A DNA stretch of 64,000 nucleotides from Xanthostigma xanthostigma. Lineage: Eukaryota > Arthropoda > Insecta > Raphidioptera > Raphidiidae. Location: NCBI GenBank assembly GCA_963575645.1, contig OY754466.1:11324001-11388000 (forward strand), in the 5' to 3' direction. This document shows positions 10,512 through 22,057 of the stretch, piece by piece; position 1 is the first letter of the stretch; each line of letters starts with the position of its first letter. A model generated the notes under the pieces. It saw only the letters and a program-made list of their open reading frames with translations. It was not told the DNA's origin and searched no databases. Both the position numbers and the translations under genes were made by a program.

Positions 10512-11188
10512 TGGGTCCGCCAAATAACTTTTTTTTTTTGAAAATGCTATAAAAAAAAACTACTGAATATTTTCTCAAATTTCTTTTTTTATTTGATAGT
10601 ACAATCCTTCCGGTTAATAATGGAAAATAATTTCATTCGAAAATGAGCAAGGAGTGGCCGTTACAGTCAATGGCGATCGTTATCGGGCCATGTTGAACGA
10701 CTTTTTGTTCACAAAAATTGAAGAGGAGGATATTGGCAACATTTGGTTTCAACAGGACGGCGCTACGTGCCACACAGCCGAAGCTACACTCGATGTTTTG
10801 CGCCCTGTTTTTGAAGATCGCATTATCAGCCGCAGAGCTGATGTCGTTTGGCCACCTCGGAGCTGCGATTTGACACCGTTGGACTATTATTTGTGGGGTG
10901 CCGTCAAAAATAAGTGTTACGCCGACAAGCCAGAGACAATTGACGCTTTAAAGGACAATATTCGTGAAGCCATTGGGAAATACAGCTGCACACAATCGAA
11001 AATGTGCTTAAAAATTGGACCGTTCGTGTAGGCTACAGCATGGCCAGCCGAGGCAGCCATTTGAATGAAATTATTTTCCATTATTAACCGGAAGGATTGT
11101 TCTTTTAAATAAAAAAAGAAATTTGAGAAAATATTCAGCAGTTTTTTTTATAGCATTTTCAAAAAAAAAAGTTATTTGGCGGACCCTA
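10512..11188 (+). mobile_element. internally deleted mariner-type transposon
   Basis: Termini GGGTCCGCCAAATAAC (left) and GTTATTTGGCGGACCC (right) are inverse, and the inverted identity continues inward for about 125 bp. The interior keeps only the C-terminal half of a transposase (see 10639-11087). Oddly, the left inverted repeat includes the inverse of the last codons and stop of the gene (GGTTAATAATGGAAAATAAT near 10613-10632), so the left end looks rebuilt from the right end. The expected TA duplication is blurred by mutation. Confidence 0.85.
10639..11087 (+). pseudogene. DD41D mariner transposase, C-terminal half, frameshifted
   Basis: Reading from about 10639, the frame gives a typical Tc1/mariner catalytic core: the second aspartate lies in FQQDGATCHT and the third in CDLTPLDYYLW. 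I count 41 residues between these two aspartates, the spacing of the DD41D (rosa-like) group. The DNA-binding N-terminus and first catalytic aspartate are missing. A single-base deletion near 10977-10980 ends the open frame at 11031. In the next frame the family's normal C-terminus continues (IENVLKNW, then SRGSHLNEIIFHY) to a stop at 11085-11087. The gene is dead; family assignment rests on spacing and flanking motifs. Confidence 0.85.
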
Positions 11189-11239
11189 TAATTTTCGAGA
11201 TGTAATTAACTAAAAAGATCAGTTTTACAACTTCAAAAC

Positions 11240-11736
11240 TCATGTAGCGTTGTTATGTATGCGGATGATACCACTGTCTTGACAAAAAGCAATAATTTAC
11301 CGGAGCTGTACGACATGTCCACCAGGGCCTCAAGCGATATGGTTGAATGGACCATTAATAATAGGCTTCAACTTAATAAGGCCAAGACCAAATATATTTT
11401 CAGCAAAAAATAAATTATTGAATTTCGATGTCCCATTATTTATTGATAATGTCCCCATAGACACAGTTTCCACATTTAATTTTCTTGGCATCACCATGGA
11501 TAGCCTTCTCACATGGAAGCAACACGTAGCCAATGTTTGTTCCAAATTATCGAGACTTAAGTACTTATTTTTTCGTCTCCCCAATATTTGCGACATTTCT
11601 AACTGTTTAACGGCATACTATGCATACGTTTATCCACTGCTCAACTACAGTATTTTGTGTTGGGGTAAATCCACCGCTATTACAAGCGCGTTTATACTGC
11701 AAAAAAAAAGACGGGTTGCACTCTGGGAGTGCCGGC
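11240..11736 (+). pseudogene. non-LTR reverse transcriptase fragment, part 1
   Basis: The frame from about 11240 carries the catalytic reverse transcriptase motif VMYADDTTVL (YADD at 11258-11269), followed by the thumb-like region ending INNRLQLNKAKTKYIFS. A frameshift near 11400 moves the reading frame. After it, NFLGITMDSLLTWKQHV and YPLLNYSILCWG are the usual downstream motifs of CR1/Jockey-type enzymes. The fragment is interrupted at 11737 by an inverted-repeat element and resumes at about 12950. The N-terminal endonuclease is absent. Confidence 0.85.
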
Positions 11737-12907
11737 TGAAGTGAAAACCTAGATGTTCTTAAACTAAATTTCGCTAGTAGCAATATAAGTTACATGCATT
11801 GACAAAACATTAAGAGATGTCGCTATGCATCCAGGTTTCGTAAAACTACACATTTATAAAATTACATGCAGCCAGTCACTGGATGTAATTTTTTAAATTT
11901 GTAGTTTTACGAAACCTGAGTACATGGAGACATCTCTTAAGGAATTTTTGACGTGATAACGTCTTATAAATTGATGAATCACCAATATTATAAATTGATA
12001 AAACACCGGCTGCATGTTCGAAAAAGTGTAACGTAACGTTCCTAACGTTCCTAACGTTCCGCCTGACCCTGTGCGTGCTTTTTGCTAATTTCTCGCTCAA
12101 TTTAAATCAGATCGGTTTGAAACCAGTCTTAAACGAAAGAGGAGAACATTTTACATAGATTTCGTATAACAGAATTTGCCTAAACAGTTTTTTTATACAA
12201 ATTTATATAGAAAATATTTTATACAAATTTATATAGAAAAATAGCTGTATAAATGCAATGTTGTTTAATGCATGGCGCGACGCGGTCGGTTGTCTTTGTT
12301 TGCCGTACATGGAAATTAGAAGCAAACGTATGTCTTGTCTTAACATGAAAACAGCTGCATTTCTAATGTTTAATTCAATTTTTTGACATTAGTATATTGT
12401 GAAATGCAAAGCCTGCTAAGTTAAGTATTGGAATAACTAATTATTATTAGAACATATAATACTTTGTAAGTTGCAAACGTCACTTTTGACATTTCTTATC
12501 ATTCCGACACCAAGGATAAGCGGATTGAAACCAAATTTTGGGAGGTTTAGGTTATGTATTACGGAATACGTTATCACGTAAAACTATCGTCCGTAAACCG
12601 ACTTTACAGACAACCATTTTTTTTTGCACTGCATGTAACTTATATTGCTACTGACATCTAGCGAATTTTAGTATATGTACTGCCGAAGCAAGTACGGTAG
12701 ACCGTCTCAACAACTCGTCAGGGTCACGTGACCCTGACGCGTCAGATCTGACGCGAGTTTAACAGTTTTTACCCATTGGCCATTACAAAAAATTAGAGAG
12801 TTTTCTCGCTCACCCAGTTCTTACTTTACCTGACGCCTGACGCGAGTTATCATTTTTTACCCATTACAAAAAAAGTGTACAACGCCGCTAAAGAAGTTTT
12901 CACTTCA
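11737..12907. mobile_element. TIR element TGAAGTGAAAAC, inserted in the LINE
   Basis: Left end TGAAGTGAAAACCT (11737) and right end AAGTTTTCACTTCA (to 12907) are inverse. The right end is preceded by GCCGCTAAAG, as at the element 59590-59984, which shares the terminal motif. Bases 12690-12900 contain TGACGCGAGTT twice and a GGGTCACGTGACCC palindrome (12721-12734). It splits the LINE reading frame. Another element (11763-12672) is nested inside. No target duplication was found. Confidence 0.6.
11763..12672 (+). mobile_element. inverted-repeat element with GTGATAACGT motif
   Basis: Termini contain CTAAATTTCGCTAG plus TAGCAATATAAGTTACATGC (11763-11800) and their inverse (12620-12672). Internal marks are a CGTAACGTTCC cluster (12035-12062) and GTGATAACGTCTTATAAATT. 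Relatives occur at 22245-22826 (reverse) and, for the 12080-12245 part, 28490-28620. The 5' part holds its own hairpin (about 11805-11935). The minus-strand frame 11876-12100 is not a gene. Superfamily unknown. Confidence 0.65.
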
Positions 12908-12949
12908 AAAAAATATTAAGAATTATATTCCATCTCAAGTTTGCTGAGT

Positions 12950-13356
12950 CATGTAAGCCAGCTTTCATCAGGAACAGAATTTTGACAATATACGCCATTT
13001 ACATACTAAGGTCTGTTTGCTTTCTTTATAAAAACAAGCATTTATTTTACCAGCATTTGCCGGATCATGATTATAATACACGGGAACGTCTTAATCACGG
13101 TGTACCGGAGCATCGCCTCACCCTGTATACCAAAGGACCTCGTTACTCTGCCATGAAATTTTACGAAATTCTTCCACCAGAGGTTACGATCGTGGAAAGT
13201 TTCAATCTATTTAAGAAAAAGTTACAGTGTATTTAATAGAAAAATGCCCGTATGACCTTTCCTGTACTTAATTATTGTACTGTAATTTACTGACGCTTTC
13301 TTTGCCATAATGGCAATCTTGAATAAAGAATTATTATTATTATTATTATTATTATT
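12950..13356 (+). pseudogene. non-LTR reverse transcriptase fragment, part 2, with tail
   Basis: The LINE of 11240-11736 continues here with PAFIRNRILTIYAIYILRSV, then a C-terminal block DHDYNTRERLNHG, YSAMKFYEILP and FNLFKKKLQ, and a stop at 13234-13236. The 3' untranslated part ends in AATAAAGAATT and an ATT microsatellite (13331-13356), the expected LINE tail. With part 1 it represents roughly the C-terminal 40% of the enzyme. Confidence 0.8.
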
Positions 13357-13449
13357 GTTAAAATGGTTGGATTTGCAACTATATTAAAATAGTGAGAGCT
13401 AAGTTAGTAAGCAATATTTAAATAAAAGTATAAAAAACTTACACGTCTA

Positions 13450-13540
13450 GAAATAGTTATTGGCGTAACTAGTAGTCTAAGTCATTCATGGCGCTGACAG
13501 GTCATGACTTAGCCTACAAGTTACGCCCATAATTCTATTC
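13450..13540. repeat. small foldback element
   Basis: Arms of about 40 nt (TTATTGGCGTAACT ... CTAAGTCAT and their inverse) flank a 10-nt loop. Likely a tiny MITE or remnant. Confidence 0.6.
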
Positions 13541-14690
13541 AACAATTGCGCGTTATTCATGTTTTATTTATTGTTATTAATGAGATGTTGTAAATATCTA
13601 TTTATTTCTTTATAAAAAAAACTGTCAATACTATAACAGCACCAAACAGCACGATTCAATGTTTTGGTTTGAGGTTAGCCGGTTATGAATAAACTCCATG
13701 TCGAAAACATTCGGCCTCTCAATTTTAGCCTCAATGGGTAACAACGGAGTTGTTGTTACCGACTATTTCGTTACGACTCAGAAAATAGTTACGTTTATTT
13801 TCATTACTCCACAATGGCCGAGCTAGTAGGAATCTTCATTGATTTATGACAAGTAATTGTCACCAGTCGGTAAATGGCTATTTAGGGTTCGGTTTTTAGG
13901 CTTGATAAAACATGAATAACGCGCATGAGTTGAATAAACAAACTTACAATATGAAAAGTCGTAGGATAAAAAGATCAGTGTTACGAGATAGGCGTATAAT
14001 TTCCGCTAGATTGAAAACAAATTTAGATTGGAGATATAATCTGCGTTTCAAAATTTTCCCCCAAAAATGTGCATACTGTCGTATTGAATATAAAATGTAT
14101 TATTCTTTTAAAAAATATTTGCTAGAGAATGTATTTTTTCTGGACGAACCAGCATAAAAAGGAAATAATAAAGATGTCAACCTTCTTGGCTATCGATTAC
14201 GATAAATTTTGCATTCTCATTCACTATATTTAACTGTCAACTTAAATTAACTAAAACTAAAAGATCTCCTAAACGAATCTCTCAAATAAAAGCATTTTCT
14301 GTTTTCCTACTAGGTCTTATTGAATTCACTAAATTAAGGGGAAAATTTCCTAATTTTGTAACACTCAAAAAGATTTCAGTTTTTACATTGGAAGCTTGTT
14401 TTCTACTAATCAGGCTTTAACTAATAGCTTATTAGGGAAGAAGTAGATTTCTATGAAATATTTTTTTCAGATTAGCGGGGACACATATTATACACCACAA
14501 ATAAATGCTACATCATATATATTAATACGCTAGGTTTAAGATGTTTGCCTCCCTTTTTAGAAAAAAACACACAATTTCTTCACATAAATTATATATCATT
14601 TTACAGATAATTGCTTGCTCTACTGACATCGACAACTAAAAAATTTATTATTGCTATTGCTTTTGTAAATTAATTAAATTAATTAAACTC
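13541..14690. other. unassigned sequence with one unexplained 81-codon frame
   Basis: A GGTAACAAC/GTTGTTACC hairpin lies at 13737-13760. The plus-strand frame 13912-14157 encodes a basic peptide containing KIFPQKCAYCRIEYK; I do not recognise it, no CxxC partner is visible, and no splice context is evident. It may be chance. Confidence 0.3.
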
Positions 14691-14694
14691 TGAA

Positions 14695-14800
14695 CAACGT
14701 CTGCCATCTGACGGCGTAACGTTAACACTTCGATCTGTCATCTGACCTTCATATTGTAAATACTGCATACTGCCATCTGACGGGCAACGCTGAACAACGC
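14695..14800. repeat. three spaced copies of CTGCCATCTGAC
   Basis: CTGYCATCTGAC occurs at 14701, 14735 and 14770, i.e. every 34-35 bp. GAACAACG sits at both outer edges. The spacers differ, so only the 12-13-bp core is conserved. Confidence 0.6.
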
Positions 14801-14830
14801 TTTTGCTACTTGCGCCTCTATATGGCAATT

Positions 14831-16128
14831 TTAGTAAAATATTTCTTTTACAACAAAAAGAAGAACGTTATAAGCAGTGTGCAAAATTAGAAACGAATTG
14901 AATACCTGCAATCATATTTAAAAAATAATTTTGTAAAGTGATAATTATTATACTTATTTAGTGCGAATAATTCGCACAGGTCACGCTAGTATTTATATAT
15001 TGAATACAGTTAAAAATGACCTGATTTTTTAATCGTGTCTATTGACACTTATCTACAGTTTACACTCATATTGCAATTGAAAGCGTACACGTATAAATAA
15101 AATCTGAACAGTGATTTTCAGTTTATGATGGGGGTTTGAAAGCGGCAATTGAACTGGGGGACCGATCCCCCTATTCAAATATGTTATTGTTCAAACGTGG
15201 GCCACGTGTGCATTGAATTTCTAAATTTGACAGCAGTGTGACTATGTTCAGAGAAGTGGGTGTTTGCAATACATGCATTTTTCTCTTTCTCTCGTGCACC
15301 AAAAATAAAGAGAGAACTATATACACTAGACATTATTAATTAGACTAATCACCATATTCACCGAACACTATTAAAGATAGAGGTTAATAACTTCGTTAGA
15401 ATAAAATTTACTTTCAATTCACCAAGCAAAATATCAGGTTGAAAAGTTAGTGAAAGAATAAATGTACACTGCACTATACTCCATGCTCTATTTGTTGAAT
15501 ATTTTGACGTTCACCCAAAAATCCAACCAATGGCGTTAGTGTAGACGTCAAAAATAAATCACAAAATAATAATGTTAAATCTTAACCCAATTGCACACTA
15601 AAATTCCTCTAACTTTAATGTTTTACAACTATGTACACTTCACAAAAGGTTAATAATCAATACATAAATAAATTCATAACAGCAAACACTAGATATAATA
15701 CTCCACGTTTATAGGTTAGGTATTATGATCTATAAGGCGGCCATTATTATTTTATTAAGAAAATAAATATTTATACCTTCGAAGTAAGACAGCATTGATT
15801 TATGCCTGCAATAAATATAATTATGGTTGGTGAATTAAATTATCGTTATTTATTCGGAGGAATAGTTACCTGAAAAACAAATGAACCGAATAAGCGAGCG
15901 AAGCGAGTAGACCCCAACATTAACGTGAATTGACGAGCGAATTGAACGAAAACACTGACTATATACCGCCTTCTCATCACACGACGGCCGTTTCGCTGTT
16001 TTGCTCTTTTGCATGGTTGACGTTTAGTATTCGCTGTGTGCAACAACAAAGTCGCGACATCTAGCGCCATTGTCCGACAAACCCACTGCCACTTTAATAT
16101 ATTATGTAAAAAGTGAATTAAAATTAAT
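14831..16128. other. unassigned sequence
   Basis: A GTGCGAA/TTCGCAC palindrome lies at 14961-14977. A minus-strand frame of 129 codons (15846-16235) starts inside the neighbouring MITE, is rich in arginine, and has no motif I recognise. I do not call it a gene. Confidence 0.3.
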
Positions 16129-16320
16129 AGTGCTAACAGACGCTCGAACTTGGTCCGGTCCGACAACGGACATGGTACGGCGGATCTTGCAACAGACGAC
16201 CGAATCTGTTCCCATCGAACCGGGCGGACACGCAAACTACTCTACAGACGAACAGATTTGGTACGGAGCGGACCAGATCCGCTGTCCGCTTCGAACCAAG
16301 TACGACCGTCTGTTAGTACT
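16129..16320. mobile_element. 192-bp MITE with AGTRCTAACAGACG ends
   Basis: The left terminus AGTGCTAACAGACGCTCG and right terminus (inverse AGTACTAACAGACGGTCG) match at 16 of 18 positions. The subterminal ACTTGGT and GGTCCG/CGGACC blocks are inverted too. Its unusually GC-rich interior generates spurious frames. Target duplication not resolved. Confidence 0.7.
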
Positions 16321-16603
16321 ATAATGTGCAACATCAAAGTTTCAAACCAAATGTGAAAAAAGAAAAGTTACGGTTTATAAAAATTGTGATCAAATAGATT
16401 AATAATATATTAGTATTGAGTACGTAAGTATATTATATTATATATTAAATTACTGTTATATTTTATTCTAGAAAGATTCAGAAAATTAAAAACAGTTATG
16501 TAAAAAAAGTTTTTATGTGCCGTAAAAATGCCAGTTTTCGCCGCTTAGAGCGCACGGTCGATCAGTGTCTCCCTTCCAAGCAGCTGCACATAGCGAATAG
16601 AGC

Positions 16604-17218
16604 GTAGCAAGTAGTGATGTGTCGCTTCTGAGCGAGTCGGTCATAATGAACGACTCCTTTCTCAGAGCGGAGCGAGTCGCTCTTTTTTTGTGAATGACTC
16701 ACTCCGAGCGCCATTGCTCTGTGCTGAGCTATTCTGTACTGTTACATTCGCACATTTGCAGAGCGCACACAGCACAGAGCACAGATGCACTAGTGAACTT
16801 TGCACGTACGGAGTTATCTTTGCTGATTCGTTTAATGTTGAATGACACACTGTTTACAATGACTTAAACCATTCACATTGACGTCGTTAACAAAGATATA
16901 TTATTGTAACAATAAACATTATTATTGTTAAACTGTATTATTATACTTTATAGTTTATTCGAAATGCGAATTATATAAGATCAGAATCATATGAAAATGA
17001 GCTCAAAGCTGCGTGTGTGTATTGTGCTGTGCAATGCTAAGTGACTCCTGAGCATGTATTATGACAGTTCACACCTCTGCAGTCTGCACTCTTGTGTTGT
17101 GTGTACTGTCTAGTGTCGCTCCTTTGAGCTACTCGCTCTGAGCAACTCTTTTTAGTGAGCGGAGCGCACGGAGCCAGCTCCCAATAAAGAGTCATGTGGA
17201 CACATCACTAGTAGCAAG
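16604..17218. mobile_element. complete hAT-type MITE with 8-bp duplication
   Basis: The element occupies 16612-17210 (599 bp) with inverted ends TAGTGATGTGTC and GACACATCACTA. It is flanked by the perfect 8-bp direct repeat GTAGCAAG (16604-16611 and 17211-17218), the hAT hallmark. There is no transposase. A truncated sister lies at 6784-7350. Confidence 0.93.
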
Positions 17219-17861
17219 CATCTCGATTATGAAAATTAATAGATTTTAGTCTATGTGCATTTATTCAAGTATACCCAAAAGTTACTTTACCAAAAGTGAA
17301 AAGTTCGATTGTAAAACATTGTAATTAAAGGAGACGGATTACAATTAGGTGCGGTACGAGCGACTATTAAAATTGGACTTTGTTTACTTATGCTGGTCGA
17401 GCAATTACACGACCCTCCATTAAAAGCGAATCGATTAAGGCAGGGCACCAATGAATCAACTATTTCAGCTTTTCATTACCCGCAGGTCGACCTATCACAT
17501 ATGATTATTAACTTTCTATACTCTATTCCACAAGGGCGTAGGCAGGGGGTGGGGGTTCACCCCCCCCTAAATGCTCTAGTCATACTGCTAAAATATTTTC
17601 GACTCTTTTTTCGGATCTGTGGATTCCACGTTTTGGCATCCATCTGAAATGTAACAATGAAGGACGAGTGAGAAATGCTCCATCTCTCTTACTCATCTTT
17701 TATTGTTACATTTCATGCCGTTTTGTTTGATAAACTTGTCAAATCAAACAAGTTTTGAAGGGGGGCGAAGTGGTCAAAAATAGTTGCTACGGAATGCTCT
17801 TCTACACCACTAGAAGCGCTGGACAGCTGTAACGCAGTTATGTTTCCCAAAGAAATTTGAA
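17219..17861. other. unassigned sequence with a hairpin
   Basis: The sequence 17646-17715 folds into a hairpin with arms around GAAATGTAACAAT and its inverse. No gene recognised. Confidence 0.4.
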
Positions 17862-18215
17862 ATGTTTAATACAGTTCTGGACAAAATTAAGGTACCAATC
17901 GATTTTTCTGTTATCTTTGTTAATATTCAAGGCGCCATTGGACTTGGAAGCATATTTTGTGTTCTGAAATCATCAGGTGATCGTGAACGAGTAAGTCTGG
18001 AGAAAGATTTGCTGCCTGCGATATATATCCACAATGGAACCATCGATGTGGGTCGAGAATATTCTCGAAAAGAATTTGGTTCATCAATCTGTCGAGATAT
18101 TAAAGACATCGAGTCTTTCTCCAGGTCTTCGCCAAGACGTTTCACAATAACGTTGACAAGCTTTTCAATTTTCTTCAGAATTTTATTGAAAACTTTCAAC
18201 CTTAATTTATCATGA
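17862..18215. other. region open on both strands, origin unknown
   Basis: A 117-codon plus frame (17862-18215) and a 90-codon minus frame (17927-18199) overlap here. Base composition is more even than the surroundings. The minus product starts with a lysine-rich amphipathic stretch (KVFNKILKKIEKLVNVIVKR). I recognise neither. It could be a decayed transposon exon. Confidence 0.25.
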
Positions 18216-18479
18216 GATCTGATTCAAAAACTCAAAGCTTTTATACCAAAGCGTACAAAGTTGCGTAATTAAAAAGGGAGAAGAAACCAGAAACATTTCT
18301 CGTATTCAAATTGAACATTTAAAAAAATACTGTCTCACATAATTAAAAAAATCTTTCATGGACTGTGTGCCTTCTCAAGTATGCTCAGGACTGTTCGATT
18401 TGTTGAGGAAGCACAAAGGGCCTTTGTAGAGCTAAGTACCTACAGTTAAAAAAATCGCCACAGAAGCAGTTTGACTATC

Positions 18480-18931
18480 TTAAAGGCCGCTGCACACGAG
18501 GCTGGATTTGCCGCTAGATTTCTTGCTACATTTGACTACTAGTTTTCTAGCGCCGGTTTTCTTAATTACTTCACACGAGATGTATTTTCAAGCTTGTTCT
18601 GTGGATAGATCTAGTGCCCGCGCAGTGTCAGTTCAAATTTAAAACACAGAGCAAAACGTATTTGTTGTCTGATTCTGAACAGAATGACGCCACGTTGGTT
18701 TGTGGGCGCTTGTTCATGTCACCCACTTGACAAGATACTGTTTCCTGATTGGTTCTTGCTCAGAGCAAGCAGAGGACCTAGCAAGAAAAAATAGCCCCTG
18801 TTCTAATTTTAAAATCCATCTTGTGAGCTAGCTGGCGAGCCCGCAGTGATGTCATTTCCAGTCTCGTACCCAGCCTACCGGCCAGCAGAAGTACAAGCAG
18901 TGTTTCCAGCCTCGTGTGCAGCGGCCCTTAA
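18480..18931. mobile_element. TTAA-flanked (piggyBac-type) MITE
   Basis: Element 18484-18927 (444 bp) has inverted ends RGGCCGCTGCACACGAGGCT and is flanked by TTAA at 18480-18483 and 18928-18931. TTAA target use points to the piggyBac superfamily, although PIF-like elements share some terminal features. No coding capacity. A decayed sister is at 2567-2985. Confidence 0.85.
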
Positions 18932-19253
18932 CATAATCTTTTAATTTTATCGGTACATTTTCGTGAATCAATGTGAATAAAGCAGTCACGTAAAACTTTG
19001 ACGGAAAATACCTGATGTTAAATTGCTGCCGTGACTATCTAATAACATCAAACGTGACTGGAATACAACACTACGTTACAACTGTCTCCAACTTCAGCCG
19101 ACTGAACGCGGAATAAGATCACAAAAACACTGTAAACAATTCTATGGCCCGTTGTTAGTAGAACTTTTCGGAAAAACAAACGAAATTATATCATTCTAAT
19201 TTGTAACGAGTTGTTTGAATTCCAAAGTCGAATAATATGATGCTATACGATAT
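18932..19253. other. unassigned sequence
   Basis: Nothing recognised. Confidence 0.35.
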
Positions 19254-19445
19254 ATACAGGGTGACCGGTAATTGCTCGTATTCCTCTCGGGAGAAAAAAC
19301 TATGACTAATTTATTTGAAATGATTTAACCTCTTGGAGAGCGGAAATGCGTCATTTTCGAGAAAATCTATTTCGGTTTTCTTTTCATAATAATCCGAATT
19401 TCGGGAGTTAAACATTGAAAAAAATTCTCACTATTTGGCCTGAAT
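19254..19445 (+). repeat. one-ended repeat starting TACAGGGTG
   Basis: The sequence TATACAGGGTGACCGGTAAT resembles the terminus of the element at 33253-34021 and many insect MITEs, but no opposite end is found. Likely a truncated element. Confidence 0.45.
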
Positions 19446-19585
19446 TTATTCCATGATCTGATAGATTACTAATTGGCAACCTTCCTAAAGCTAACAAGAA
19501 CGAAACTTACTGTTATATTTAGTTATGTGTTAAAACTTACAATAAATAAAAAAAGTAAAATAATAATTTTTCACAGAAAAAAAAA

Positions 19586-19918
19586 TATTTTAAAACAAGC
19601 TTTTATTTAAAAGCTCTAAAAAGAAGAAAATAAACTTTAAATTAAATCAAACCCAACCATTCATTACATTATATAAATTATACAAAAAAGCTTGTCACGA
19701 GATTTTTCTGTGTAAATTTTTTTTATAAAATACATACTTTTTTCTTAGAATTGCTTGTGTCAAGATCAAGTTACATATAGTATTGTTGTTTATTTACACA
19801 GGCAAATCTCACGACAAGCTTTTCCATATAAATTGTATAATGTAATGAATGATTGGGTTTGATTTAATTTAAAGTTTATTTTCTTGTCTTTAGAGCAGTT
19901 TAGGTAAATAAAACTTGT
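19586..19918. repeat. 330-bp foldback
   Basis: The arms share AACTTTAAATTAAATCAAAC, CATTCATTACATTATA and AAGCTTGTC-GAGATTT, inverted around a spacer centred near 19755. No coding content. Confidence 0.8.
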
Positions 19919-20039
19919 TTTTAGAAATGTTTTTTTTACTATAAATTTTATTTTTAATATATAGGTATATCTATATATAGATAATATATATTAGATATCG
20001 TATCCATCGAGATAATAATTAATCAGAAAAATCGCAGGA

Positions 20040-20118
20040 TTGTGGATAAAAGTTAGATTTATTAGTGTACAAAGGTTTCGTCTATAGATTTAGACCTTTT
20101 CAAGTACAATATGAAAAT
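20040..20118 (-). repeat. ribozyme-like motif, degenerate
   Basis: On the minus strand, CTTGAAAAGGTCTA, a GTCT/AGAC stem and GAAAC (20079-20075) follow the layout seen in families A-C, but the CTGAAGA part is altered. A self-complementary GTAC lies just beyond. Confidence 0.4.
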
Positions 20119-20536
20119 TCAAAACAATTATTATGAAAATAAACATTAATTACTAACAATAGCAATTAACATAAGTTAAGGTACATAAGACAAAAACATG
20201 GCAACAAGTTTATGTATAAATTTTAAACAATAAAAATAATAAATAAAAATTCGAAAGTTAGTTCAATTTCATAACATAGTTGTACTGACTACTTAACTTT
20301 TGAGTGTTTGTTCTATAATTAATAGAATTGTTTTTTCTAATAAAACACATTTCACTGATATTTCGTTTCCTCCAATTTGACTCTTTATCTAATATTTGAA
20401 CTTAATTAAATAGTAATTTATGCCTAGTGTCAAAATGATGAGATGACAACGCGGTCTTAATTATCACTTAATAAATTTATGTTTCTTTTTGTCCACAATC
20501 TTGCGATTTTTCTTATTAATTTATTTTTAAGTTTTA
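20119..20536. other. unassigned AT-rich sequence
   Basis: Nothing recognised. Confidence 0.35.
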
Positions 20537-20755
20537 GTGCGCTTTGTTAAAAGTGCAATTTGCATCCGGACGAAAGCCGCAGCGGTCAGTTAGTTATTAT
20601 AACATTGTATTGTCATTGAAACTACATATTATGTATGCAAAATTTCAGCTCAATCGGAAACCGGGAAGTGGGTCAAATTTAACTTGCAAGATTTCAGACA
20701 GACAGACGAACAGGTGAAACTAAATAAAGGCTTGTAAAAACATCAAACTGAACAA
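20537..20755 (+). repeat. dispersed retroelement 3' tail, copy 1
   Basis: Blocks AAAAGTGCAATTTGCATCCG, GACGAAAGC, GCAAAATTTCAGCTCAATCG and CAGACAGACGAACAGGTGAA, then AAATAAAGGCTTGTAA, match a tail I recall as widespread in moth genomes (RTE-like LINE/SINE 3' end). A sister lies at 22058-22225. Confidence 0.6.
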
Positions 20756-21174
20756 TAAAGCAGTAGTATTCAATATTTCTCTTAATGCAATAGAATTGAA
20801 TTTATCTTCCAACTGAGAGCACTTATAGTCGGTACAAATTATATTTGTTAGAGAATCCTCCTTAGAATTCCATATAATGACGTACCTAAAGTTCGGCTGA
20901 ATATAATTAAAATCCTTAATATTATATTATGTTCGCGGTAATCCAGTTAACGACACTTTACTGTATGTATTATATTTGCATGTGACGTATTCTTTATGAT
21001 GAATTTATACTATTAATGTCTTTTTCATGTTTGCCTGTTTCCAACTGTCCGCCTTTTTAACACAGGGCTCGCTCTAGTGAGAGAAGCGTAGGTATAACGA
21101 AATTTAAATATACAAACTCTACAGTCTGAATTCAAAAGACTAAATAAAATGAGGCATAAAAAAATAAAATAAAA
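20756..21174. other. unassigned sequence
   Basis: Nothing recognised. Confidence 0.35.
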
Positions 21175-21736
21175 TAGGGGTCTAATTCGATAACTCGATG
21201 TGGTCAAATTTTAACTTTTTTTTTTAAGTCTTAGAAACCACTAAATTTTGACGTCCAAAAAAAAAAAAATAAAGTTTGCGGATTATTCACATATTTCCTC
21301 AAAAATACATAAAAACTTTTCGTTTTAGAAACTAAACAATCAGAAATCACATATACACGTCATAACAACTGGTGTAGAATTACGGTATTACTATCTCACT
21401 TTGTATACACAACCTCGTAATTTTTTTTAAAGAACACCTCCCAAACTCCCTCCCCTTTTCAGTGCGCAAAATAAAAAGAAAAAAATGTCATCGCATCGAC
21501 ACGACCCCATAATTGTCTTTTAAAGAACTCCGCCCGAACGCACTCCCCTTTTCACTGCGCAAAAAAAATGCTATCGAATCGACATGACTCCGTAATTGTT
21601 TTTTAAAGAACTCCCCCAAACTTCTTCACCTTTTCACTGCGCATTTAAAACGGCTAATAACACTGTTATATGTTGTAAAAAATAATAAATGAGTATTTCC
21701 AATGGATATTTTGCACATCGAGTTATCCGTACTCTA
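21175..21736 (+). mobile_element. TIR element with internal tandem repeat, copy 1
   Basis: Left end TAGGGGTCTAATTCGATAAC and the inverse of the right end TAGAGTACGGATAACTCGAT share a terminal pattern ending ATAACTCGATGTG. Inside, a unit of about 85-89 bp (start TAATTGTTTTTTAAAGAACT, end CCTTTTCACTGCGCA) repeats three times from about 21414 to 21645. Copy 2 (26681-27089, reverse) has only one unit. Confidence 0.75.
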
Positions 21737-21762
21737 ACTATAAAATAGATAAAAAAATTTTA

Positions 21763-22016
21763 AGTTAAACGGTTTTATTGTACAATCGATAATGTACTAC
21801 AAACTAGAAAATAATTATGAATCAACAAAAATAAAATCATTATGGTCGAAGTAAACAGTCGAAAGCTAAATATGATTTCCAATCTCAAACAAATGAAAGT
21901 CTTCTACTAAATGCACCCACGATTTTATTTTAGTATAATTAAAGCTCCCTATGGTGACTCTAAATTATTTTCTAGTTTTTAGTACATTATTAATTGTACA
22001 ATAAAACCGTTTAACT
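21763..22016. mobile_element. 254-bp MITE with 55-bp inverted ends
   Basis: AGTTAAACGGTTTTATTGTA begins the left end and its inverse closes the right. Identity extends about 55 bp with few mismatches. The interior is AT-rich and non-coding. Target duplication not obvious. Confidence 0.85.
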
Positions 22017-22057
22017 AAAAAAGCCTCTTTAACTGTTTTCTTTTAAAGTTTTTAGTA

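Noticed and set aside
15846-16235. 129-codon minus-strand frame
   Set aside because: Its start lies within a GC-rich MITE, composition is arginine-rich and motif-free, and no transcription signal is seen.
17862-18215. 117-codon plus frame as a host gene
   Set aside because: The opposite strand is open over the same region and neither product is recognisable. Recorded as unexplained rather than as a gene.
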